6,690 nt of DNA. Origin: Candidatus Woesearchaeota archaeon (GTDB lineage: Archaea > Nanobdellota > Nanobdellia > Woesearchaeales > DSVV01). A program made the translations under genes and the position numbers. Positions 1 to 4,616 of this stretch are shown one piece after another. The stretch lies in NCBI GenBank assembly GCA_023267795.1, contig JAHFMP010000054.1, forward strand, positions 1 through 6,690. The letters run 5' to 3'. Every line of letters starts with the position of its first letter. Position 1 is the stretch's first letter. Below the pieces are notes generated by a model. It was not told the DNA's origin, did no database searches, and saw only the letters and a list, made by a program, of their open reading frames with translations.

Positions 1-104
1 TTACAACTGTTATATTTTTTGCACCAATGTTTGCATTTCTCTGCCCACAATTTTGTTTTGTAAGAGAAATTGCAGAGCGTGCATTTGTAGCTCTTACTCT
101 TTGA
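1..104 (+). CDS. C-terminal end of an unidentified hydrophobic protein (5' end outside window)
   Basis: From base 3, one plus-strand frame is open from the window edge to a TGA at 102-104. The readable tail is about 33 residues: a hydrophobic stretch with two cysteines (ending FLCPQFCF), then a short amphipathic tail (VREIAERAFVALTL). The codons used (gca, aga, gaa, gta, att) match the confident genes nearby. A T-rich tract begins right after the stop, as expected at an archaeal gene end. The gene converges with the CPAC membrane protein that ends at 141. I do not recognise the family. The tail is consistent with a last membrane helix plus a short tail. Only a fragment is visible, so a chance open frame cannot be excluded. 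The overlapping plus-strand frame that runs on to 253 crosses the well-supported minus-strand gene and is less likely. Confidence 0.42.
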   Translation, partial: TTVIFFAPMFAFLCPQFCFVREIAERAFVALTL

Positions 105-139
105 TTTTTTTGTTTGCTTCTTTATTTGTTTCACTTTTA
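104..139 (+). terminator. T-rich tract after the left-edge gene
   Basis: The plus strand holds repeated T runs, starting with T6 just after the TGA at 102-104 and continuing to about 139, with no hairpin. Oligo-U tracts of this sort are the usual intrinsic termination signal in archaea. The tract fills the gap before the convergent gene that ends at 141. This is inferred from base composition only. Confidence 0.35.
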
Positions 140-140
140 C

Positions 141-551
141 CTATTTTGCTGCCCAATATGCTGACAAAAGTAAAATTGCAAGGCTTGCAAGCTTTACCCA
201 AGGACCACCGAATATACCACCAGCACCTACTGCTAAACCAAACCAAGACATGAGAATTAAAGGACATGCAGGACAAGCAACTGTGACAATCCCCGCGAGA
301 CTTCCAAGAACTCCTCCTGTTGACGCTGTTGCTGGGCATGTTTTTCGTTCTGTAAGATTATACCATTGCATTGCAACAATGAAGCCTACTAAAATAGGAA
401 ACAAAATTGCAAACAACCAGCCAACTGCATCATAATTATCCTGATTAGTTAACGGTCCAATATACAACCATCCCACAAAGACTGCAACAATCCCAAATAT
501 CACTAAATACTTTGGATTGGTTAAAACTTTTATTCCATTTTTCAAACCCAT
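141..551 (-). CDS. Small four-helix membrane protein with CPAC cysteine pair
   Basis: This is a 136-aa integral membrane protein of unrecognised family. Hydrophobic segments lie at about 15-32, 43-62, 78-103 and 116-134. Cys72 sits just before helix 3 in a TCPAT motif followed by GG (79-80). Cys93 and Cys96 form an ACPACP motif inside or at the end of helix 3. A lone Cys ahead of a Gly-rich helix that carries a CxxC suggests metal binding (copper or mercury type) or dithiol redox chemistry; this is inference, not family assignment. The same layout (C-x-A-T, GG, then CxxC, then a LASL/VASI segment) occurs in the protein ending at 1808, so the two look like diverged paralogues. The ATG at 551 is supported by a strong SD 6 nt upstream. 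A long dyad lies in the promoter region. The gene converges with the left-edge fragment. Confidence 0.85.
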   Translation of the reverse strand: MGLKNGIKVLTNPKYLVIFGIVAVFVGWLYIGPLTNQDNYDAVGWLFAILFPILVGFIVAMQWYNLTERKTCPATASTGGVLGSLAGIVTVACPACPLILMSWFGLAVGAGGIFGGPWVKLASLAILLLSAYWAAK

Positions 552-557
552 TTCAAA

Positions 558-567
558 CCCCTCCTTC
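558..567 (-). promoter_or_regulatory. Strong Shine-Dalgarno site for the CPAC membrane protein
   Basis: On the minus strand GAAGGAGGGG lies 6 nt before the ATG at 549-551. It is among the best SD matches in the window and fixes that start. It also implies a leadered transcript, unlike the leaderless genes nearby. Confidence 0.75.
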
Positions 568-576
568 TATCCAATT

Positions 577-621
577 ATTGAGAATTGTACTATCTAGTTT
601 ACATTTAGTGTAATTCTCAAT
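577..621. promoter_or_regulatory. Long imperfect dyad, candidate operator
   Basis: ATTGAGAATTGTACTA (577-592) and TAGTGTAATTCTCAAT (606-621) are inverted repeats matching at 14 of 16 positions. The outer 10 bp and inner 4 bp are perfect, and 13 bp separate the arms. The centre is near 599. A weak minus-strand TATA-like element (ACTAAATGTA, 600-609) partly lies in the loop and would put the start of transcription near 578, inside the other arm. Arms covering both the TATA side and the transcription start would suit a repressor site for the gene ending at 141. An RNA stem is also possible, because the two mismatches become G-U pairs. Confidence 0.5.
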
Positions 622-692
622 CTAAAGAACAATACTGACTATAAAAAATTTACCTTTTTACCTTTAACAGTTCAAACAAAAATTTAAATAAC

Positions 693-708
693 AAAAATAA
701 TTATTTTT
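693..708. repeat. 16-bp perfect AT palindrome upstream of the transporter promoter
   Basis: AAAAATAATTATTTTT is its own reverse complement and ends about 10 bp before the TATA box at 719-726. It is made only of A and T in an AT-rich gap, so chance is a real possibility. A binding site for a dimeric regulator is the alternative. Confidence 0.3.
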
Positions 709-715
709 ATCCGAA

Positions 716-726
716 AAATTTATATT
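716..726 (+). promoter_or_regulatory. TATA box of the NicO/UreH-like gene (leaderless)
   Basis: The core TTTATATT (719-726) is preceded by an A-rich BRE-like stretch (CGAAAAA, 712-718). Its centre is about 26-27 bp before the ATG at 749, which places the transcription start at or next to that ATG. No SD lies in between. This spacing favours ATG 749 over the in-frame TTG at 737. Confidence 0.6.
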
Positions 727-748
727 ATTTCCAAAATTGTTAATACTC

Positions 749-1357
749 ATGGTTTTTTTAATACTGATATTGAGTGCTTTTGTTCTCACACTATTGCATA
801 CAATTCTTCCTGAACACTGGATGCCTTTTGTCTTGGTTGGGAAAGCACAGAATTGGAGTCTCAAAAAAACATTGAGTATTTCTGCGATCGCAGCAACAGG
901 ACATGTCTTCATGACGCTTCTTATTGGACTTATTGTTTTGTTTATTACTAAAGCAGTCTTAGATTATGTTGGCTTGATTGAAAAGTTCGTGACGAGCAGT
1001 CTTTTGATTCTGATTGGGTCCATTTATTTGATTCAAGGAATAAGAAATAAGCATGAACATTCTCATAAACAAATAATTCCTGAAAAGGCAACAATTGCTT
1101 CTTTAATTGCTCTGTTTTCATTTTCGCCATGCGAAGCAGTTATTCCACTTTTTCTTCTTGCAACTTCAATGAGTGTCTTTGCGGTAACTGTTCTGTCTAT
1201 TACCATTCTATTAAGCACTATCATTGGTATGTTTGTTCTTATCTCTATCGCATTACATGGATATAGAAAAGTAAAGTTTCATTGGCTCGAGGATAACGAA
1301 CATGTTGTAGTGGGAATTATTCTTATCGTTCTTGGTATGGTTGCGTATTTTATTTAA
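749..1357 (+). CDS. NicO/UreH-like (DsbD_2/TauE superfamily) membrane transporter
   Basis: This 202-aa polytopic membrane protein resembles the NicO/RcnA, UreH and sulfite-exporter-like group, related to the DsbD/CcdA transmembrane fold. Helix 1 carries the family's His motif (H17-x5-H23, in LHTILPEHW). H52 lies in a GHV motif in helix 2. A short polar loop with HEHSH (102-106) sits between the two halves, typical of metal-transporting members. SPCEAVIP (126-133) opens the second half and matches the SPC signature of this superfamily. Likely cargo is a divalent metal such as Ni or Co, or possibly copper or a sulfur compound; the sequence does not decide. The ATG at 749 is chosen because the TATA box is 26-27 bp upstream and no SD is present. 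The next gene overlaps or closely follows, suggesting an operon. Confidence 0.8.
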   Translation: MVFLILILSAFVLTLLHTILPEHWMPFVLVGKAQNWSLKKTLSISAIAATGHVFMTLLIGLIVLFITKAVLDYVGLIEKFVTSSLLILIGSIYLIQGIRNKHEHSHKQIIPEKATIASLIALFSFSPCEAVIPLFLLATSMSVFAVTVLSITILLSTIIGMFVLISIALHGYRKVKFHWLEDNEHVVVGIILIVLGMVAYFI

Positions 1358-1808
1358 GGACTCTTTCACAACATTTATTACTCTGTCTGATTTCATTATT
1401 GTTGTGCAAAAAGGAAAATATATTTTCATAGCAGCGTTAGCATCTTTTTTCTTCTTTTTCCTCTTTTCACTTCCAACTGCAATGATAGCAAATCCATTTT
1501 TTATCAGAATGACTCCACCCACAATCTATGAGTGGTTTATTCTTGTCATCACAGTAGTCTTGGCAGGAAGTTACATGGGGCTTTACTATTATAAAAAAGA
1601 GCAGCAGAGTACAAAGGCAGTGTGTTCAGCAACAGGAGGAAGTTTTCTTGGATTCTTGACTTATGGCTGTGCATTCTGCAACAAAATCCTTCTTTTTCTT
1701 TTTGGCATCAGTGGCATTCTGACGTATTTTATACCAATACAACCATATTTAGGCGTAGCAAGTATTGGATTATTAAGTTATGGTTTGTATGATCTCTCAA
1801 AAAAGTAA
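1332..1808 (+). CDS. Second four-helix Cys membrane protein, paralogue-like to the gene at 141-551
   Basis: This membrane protein is up to 158 aa, family unrecognised. Counting from base 1332, hydrophobic segments lie at about 30-47, 66-86, 101-130 and 133-150. Cys98 is in VCSATGG, and Cys113 and Cys116 form GCAFC at helix 3. The later PYLGVASIGLLSYGLY resembles WVKLASLAILLLSAYW of the other protein. The order of motifs (C-x-A-T, GG, CxxC, P, terminal helix) is shared, but spacing from first Cys to CxxC is 15 residues here against 21 there. Metal or thiol handling is inferred. The start is uncertain: no ATG and no SD is present. Candidates are TTG 1332, TTG 1341 and GTG 1404. The longest is given because the 1358-1403 stretch reads as plausible protein; GTG 1404 would give 134 aa, close to the paralogue's length. 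It probably shares a transcript with the transporter. Confidence 0.72.
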   Translation: MVWLRILFKDSFTTFITLSDFIIVVQKGKYIFIAALASFFFFFLFSLPTAMIANPFFIRMTPPTIYEWFILVITVVLAGSYMGLYYYKKEQQSTKAVCSATGGSFLGFLTYGCAFCNKILLFLFGISGILTYFIPIQPYLGVASIGLLSYGLYDLSKK

Positions 1809-1842
1809 TTGAAACTTTATAGTGAAGTTACATACTCAATAC

Positions 1843-2625
1843 TCACTTCTCACCAACAATAATCTGCACTAAGTCTCCATAAATAAGTTCTTTTTTTGTT
1901 TTATGAAATCCGTATTTTTGCAGTTCTTTTTGGAGATCTTGGTTGAGAATTGTTTTTGCATATTTCTCTACTAAAAAAATATGGATGTTCAAAAAAAAGC
2001 TGAAAAGTTTACTTCTTGGACGATGATAATCCATTATCAGAAATTTTCCACCTTTCTTTAACAAACGATATGCTTCTTTTAAAACATTCTTTCGATTTTC
2101 TAAAGGAAGTTCATGTAACCCAAAACTCAATGTGATGGCATCAAATGCTTCCTTCTTGAACTGCGTCTTTTCAATATTTTGAAGTAAAAAACTAATTCGC
2201 GAGTGCTGCTTTTGTGCTTTTTTTTCTGCAATATGAAGCATTTCCTCAGAGAGATCAATTCCTGTGACAGATATTTTTGGAAAAGCCAGTTTTATAGCAA
2301 TTGCTACTGATCCTGTGCCTGTTGCCATGTCTAAAATAGTTTTCATTTCTGTGGAAATATGTTTTAGAAAGCGTTCTCTCATCTTTTTCTCTTGCCCTAG
2401 TAAAACAACTCGAAAACTCAGGTCATAAAAATTGACCAACATTCCTTTAAACTCCTGACGATAGTATTTTGGTTCTCTTATCAATTTTGGTTCTTTTATC
2501 ATCTTCTTTGGAACATCTTCTATAAATAGCGGACCAATGTATCCACAGGTTTTACAAAGATGCGTCCCAAAATTCCATCCCATGTATGGGACAAGTGTTT
2601 GCTGTTTGCATTTCGGGCAGTACAT
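1843..2625 (-). CDS. Class I SAM-dependent methyltransferase with N-terminal zinc ribbon
   Basis: This 260-aa protein begins with a zinc ribbon: Cys3/Cys6 and Cys24/Cys27, the second pair in CKTCGY. A basic, proline-containing linker (about 38-56) leads to a class I methyltransferase domain of UbiE/MenG-like style. Motif I is LDMATGTG (98-105), and the acidic residue that binds the SAM ribose is D124 in GIDLSEEML. Motif II is FDAITLSFGLHELP (161-174), and motif III is LLKKGGKFLIMD (188-199). The substrate cannot be told. The zinc ribbon suggests a macromolecular target or partner rather than a quinone, but this is a guess. The ATG lies 3 nt after the rhodanese stop with GAGGAA 6 nt upstream, so the two are probably translationally coupled. 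It converges with the gene ending at 1808. The protein has no signal peptide and is predicted cytoplasmic. Confidence 0.88.
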   Translation of the reverse strand: MYCPKCKQQTLVPYMGWNFGTHLCKTCGYIGPLFIEDVPKKMIKEPKLIREPKYYRQEFKGMLVNFYDLSFRVVLLGQEKKMRERFLKHISTEMKTILDMATGTGSVAIAIKLAFPKISVTGIDLSEEMLHIAEKKAQKQHSRISFLLQNIEKTQFKKEAFDAITLSFGLHELPLENRKNVLKEAYRLLKKGGKFLIMDYHRPRSKLFSFFLNIHIFLVEKYAKTILNQDLQKELQKYGFHKTKKELIYGDLVQIIVGEK

Positions 2626-2628
2626 TGC

Positions 2629-3060
2629 TTATTCCTCAAATAATTTAATAGAGGCGTTTATTATGGAAAATCCTTGTTCTTGCCACGCAAGCATTCCTCC
2701 ATCTAAATGTGATATGTTTGTATAACCAAGAGCCTGAAGCTGTTGCACTGCAGAAGAGCTCATTCTTCCACTCCGACAGTATACTAGAATAGGCGTATTT
2801 TTATCTTCAGGCAATTGATTTACATGTGCTGCGATATTCTGCCAATCTTCAATAATTGCATCTGTCTTTTCTATTTCTCCTGCGTAGGGGGTATGGACAT
2901 TGAGAACAAATAAGCCATTTTCTTCTTTTTGTGCAAGCAGACCTGCTGTTTCCTGCGGAGAAAGATTCTGTATTTCTCCATTATTTTTATTTGCAGAACA
3001 ACTTGCTAAGAATAAAAAAAAGCATGAGAATAAAAGACAAAGCATGATTTTCTTTTTCAT
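2629..3060 (-). CDS. Rhodanese-like domain lipoprotein
   Basis: This 143-aa exported protein has a lipoprotein signal: MKKK, a hydrophobic core at 5-18, then LASC with Cys21 as the lipidation site. It is therefore expected on the outer face of the membrane. The rest is a single rhodanese domain. FVLNVHTPYAGEI (51-63) is the variant 'NVH-PY-GEI' version of the usual first motif. The active-site loop is YCRSGRMS (94-101) with catalytic Cys95. HLDGGMLAW (118-126) is the typical C-terminal motif. Such proteins move sulfane sulfur or bind thiols and metals; the natural acceptor is unknown. An in-frame ATG at 3075 would add five residues, but ATG 3060 is preferred because the TATA centre lies 26 bp upstream of it and the signal peptide then begins properly. 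The methyltransferase follows after 3 nt. Confidence 0.87.
   Translation of the reverse strand: MKKKIMLCLLFSCFFLFLASCSANKNNGEIQNLSPQETAGLLAQKEENGLFVLNVHTPYAGEIEKTDAIIEDWQNIAAHVNQLPEDKNTPILVYCRSGRMSSSAVQQLQALGYTNISHLDGGMLAWQEQGFSIINASIKLFEE
2632..2637 (-). promoter_or_regulatory. Shine-Dalgarno site of the methyltransferase inside the rhodanese gene
   Basis: GAGGAA on the minus strand lies 6 nt before the ATG at 2623-2625 and forms the last two Glu codons of the rhodanese gene. Translation of the second gene is therefore likely tied to the first. Confidence 0.6.
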
Positions 3061-3080
3061 AATTTTGTTCTGCATACTCT

Positions 3081-3091
3081 TTTATATATAA
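3081..3091 (-). promoter_or_regulatory. TATA box of the rhodanese-methyltransferase operon
   Basis: TTATATATAAA on the minus strand is centred at 3086, 26 bp upstream of the ATG at 3060 and only 11 bp upstream of the ATG at 3075. Archaeal spacing therefore selects ATG 3060 and a leaderless transcript. No SD is seen before either ATG. Confidence 0.65.
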
Positions 3092-3098
3092 GATAGAT

Positions 3099-3117
3099 GA
3101 AACAACAAAAACAAAAT
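3099..3117 (-). terminator. T-rich tract after the 246-aa gene
   Basis: The minus strand reads ATTTTGTTTTTGTTGTTTC directly after the stop at 3119-3121, with no hairpin. This is an oligo-U type termination signal that separates the nucleotidyltransferase operon from the promoter at 3081-3091. The call rests on composition and position. Confidence 0.4.
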
Positions 3118-3118
3118 A

Positions 3119-3859
3119 TCACTCCTTTGATATCTTCTTTTGAATGACCACATCTGCAAAATCAGCAAACAATTTCACTGCGCGTAAACGCTTTTTAATT
3201 GTTTTAAAGTAATAATCATATTCTACTTTTGTGAGAGGTATGCCATCAATTATTTTTTGTATAATCTCTTTTTGTTTTGGCTTAAACAATATATGCAATG
3301 CATACTGCAAATCATATTCTTTCTCTTTATTCATTTTTTCTGCTAAGCTTAACTGTTGATGCGCTTCATAGAGTTTCTTTTGAGCGATAAAATCATAGAG
3401 ATACTCATCAAAAGATAAATTAATATATGCTATAGTCTCTGAATAAACCGTTTTCTTCTTTGACGAACTCACTCTTTTCAGATTGAACTGGGGATACTCC
3501 TTTGATGGAAAATACATATTAAAGAGTGTTTGCTCTTGTTGAGTTAATTTCTTTTGGAGGGATGTAATGAGCATATTGTCTTTGTCAAGTATGCATAATA
3601 TCTTTATCGTCAGATATAACAAAGTTTTTACTTCATAATTGAGTTTTTTTTCTTTTGCTTTCTTAAGCAGAGACTCGACATCAAATGAAAGAGATTTGTT
3701 TTTTGCAGTAAGATAAATAACGAAAGGAATTGCCTTAATAAAGCGCTGCTCTTTTCCTAATAATATTTTTATAATAACTTCCTCAATATTTATGGGTTCT
3801 TCTACTTTAAAGTATGCATACCCAATTTGTTCAAGTAATCCTGCTATCTCCTTTGCCAT
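3119..3859 (-). CDS. 246-aa protein of unknown function paired with a nucleotidyltransferase; possible C-terminal HTH-like block
   Basis: This is a Lys-rich, mainly helical soluble protein of 246 residues with no signal peptide or membrane segment. The N-terminal part (about 1-105) looks all-helical. A basic patch (RVSSSKKK, 129-136) lies mid-protein. The C-terminal block (about 192-236: KPKQKEIIQKIIDGIPL, then a YDYYFKTIKKRLRAV segment) looks like a compact basic helix-turn-helix, comparable to sigma-4/LuxR-like folds, but I cannot confirm this. I have an impression of similar C-terminal blocks in other archaeal proteins, without a name. The gene overlaps the end of the nucleotidyltransferase gene by 16 nt, so the two are co-transcribed and likely coupled. 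An antitoxin or regulator role is possible by analogy with NTase toxin pairs. The ATG 3859 start has a strong purine run, though 13 nt away. Confidence 0.75.
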   Translation of the reverse strand: MAKEIAGLLEQIGYAYFKVEEPINIEEVIIKILLGKEQRFIKAIPFVIYLTAKNKSLSFDVESLLKKAKEKKLNYEVKTLLYLTIKILCILDKDNMLITSLQKKLTQQEQTLFNMYFPSKEYPQFNLKRVSSSKKKTVYSETIAYINLSFDEYLYDFIAQKKLYEAHQQLSLAEKMNKEKEYDLQYALHILFKPKQKEIIQKIIDGIPLTKVEYDYYFKTIKKRLRAVKLFADFADVVIQKKISKE

Positions 3860-4458
3860 TGTCGTATCTTTTCCTCCTCCTCTTTTGAAACTATATGGCC
3901 TTGCTCTTTTGCAAATCGCACAAATTCCTGAAGTTTATACTTTGGGTGTTCTGAGTCAGAGTGGTCCATCGTAAGAATATATTTTCGAATAAGAATGGGA
4001 ATCTTTATGTCTATTTTTTTGAGAATTTGCTGTATATCTGCAAAATCTCTTGCATCTCCTCTATCTATTTTTGTTATGCAAATATCATAGAGATTCAAAA
4101 TACGGAGAGTAATATGCGAAAACGTGCGAAGAAGTGTTGACTTTTCTACTGCTGGATCAAGAAGTTTCACATTAATAATATAATCATCGAAGTAAAGATC
4201 AATAATAAGGCCATCGTGTGTCAGCCATCGGCGATCTGCTATTTCTTTGAATCCTAATGTTCCAAATATCTCTAAAAGTATCTTTGCGTCTTTCGAAGAA
4301 ATAATAAGATCAATGTCTCTTGTGGAGAGTTTTATATCTAAAAGAGTTAAAGCTGTTCCTCCTAGCGCGATGAGAATAATAGGAGTATCTAAAAAAGAAT
4401 CCAGCTTCTCCAGAAAAGCGAGTAATGCTGTTTTTGTTGTCTCTGTTCTGTTGCGCAT
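3844..4458 (-). CDS. Nucleotidyltransferase of the polymerase-beta superfamily (DUF6036/AbiEii-like)
   Basis: This 204-aa protein has the core signature of the MNT/AbiEii-like nucleotidyltransferases. LGGTALTLL (32-40) is the nucleotide-binding GG turn. TRDIDLII (46-53) supplies the metal-binding D48 and D50. A third acid is probably D87 in LIIDLYF. The segment ITKIDRGDARDFADI (128-142) matches the conserved Lys/Arg-Asp helix seen in DUF6036-like proteins. It would transfer a nucleotide to a protein or RNA target. Known relatives act as toxins in two-gene systems, though others are housekeeping enzymes. An all-acid-and-base tail (EEEEKIRQWQRR) ends the protein. ATG 4458 is preceded by a TATA box about 28 bp upstream, which suggests a leaderless transcript. 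It overlaps the downstream 246-aa gene by 16 nt and is divergent from the copper oxidase. Confidence 0.85.
   Translation of the reverse strand: MRNRTETTKTALLAFLEKLDSFLDTPIILIALGGTALTLLDIKLSTRDIDLIISSKDAKILLEIFGTLGFKEIADRRWLTHDGLIIDLYFDDYIINVKLLDPAVEKSTLLRTFSHITLRILNLYDICITKIDRGDARDFADIQQILKKIDIKIPILIRKYILTMDHSDSEHPKYKLQEFVRFAKEQGHIVSKEEEEKIRQWQRR
3873..3882 (-). promoter_or_regulatory. Purine-rich SD-like run before the 246-aa gene
   Basis: GAGGAGGAGG on the minus strand lies 13 nt before the ATG at 3857-3859, inside the Glu run of the nucleotidyltransferase C-terminus. The spacing is longer than usual, so it may reflect coding sequence (Glu codons) as much as a ribosome site. Confidence 0.4.
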
Positions 4459-4481
4459 GAAGAAGAAGTGATATTAACTAC

Positions 4482-4489
4482 TATTTATA
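4482..4489 (-). promoter_or_regulatory. TATA box of the nucleotidyltransferase operon (leaderless)
   Basis: TATAAATA on the minus strand is preceded by GGAAAA, a good BRE-like purine stretch. Its centre is about 28 bp upstream of the ATG at 4458, so transcription should start at or beside the ATG. No SD is needed or seen. Confidence 0.65.
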
Positions 4490-4569
4490 TTTTCCTATTT
4501 TTATCAAGTTTACTTTATAGATTCATCAAGTAGAATGTATTATATATTATTTATCTATTTTTGTTAAAA

Positions 4570-4578
4570 TTAAATATA
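4570..4578 (+). promoter_or_regulatory. TATA box of the multicopper oxidase gene
   Basis: TTAAATATA on the plus strand is preceded by an A-rich stretch. Its centre near 4574 predicts transcription from about 4600, giving a short leader of about 16 nt. The leader has only a weak GAGA-type SD match. Confidence 0.5.
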
Positions 4579-4616
4579 TCACAACAGTTAAAAACAAAGA
4601 GAGATCACAGAAAAAC

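Noticed and set aside
53..253. Plus-strand open frame of 66 codons at the left edge
   Set aside because: It runs across the 3' part of the well-supported minus-strand gene at 141-551 and its later half has no protein-like pattern. The neighbouring frame ending at 104 fits better.
94..339. Minus-strand open frame of 81 codons overlapping the CPAC membrane protein
   Set aside because: It lies in another frame of a gene with a strong SD, four clear membrane helices and a paralogue-like partner; its own sequence shows no domain.
737..748. TTG start for the transporter
   Set aside because: ATG 749 has a TATA box at the right distance for a leaderless transcript, and no SD supports the TTG.
1809..1842. 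Possible hairpin terminator between the convergent genes (AGTGA ... TCACT)
   Set aside because: Only a 5-bp stem with a long loop and no T run; too weak to call.
3061..3075. Upstream ATG of the rhodanese lipoprotein
   Set aside because: It lies only 11 bp from the TATA centre, and the extra five residues spoil an otherwise standard MKKK signal start.
3860..3890. Purine triplet repeat (GGA)n as a simple-sequence repeat
   Set aside because: It is explained by the run of Glu codons at the end of the nucleotidyltransferase, and only a few units are present.
4459..4616. Possible small RNA or tRNA in the 158-bp divergent gap
   Set aside because: The gap is AT-rich with two promoters and no cloverleaf, GC-rich stem or small ORF that I can support.
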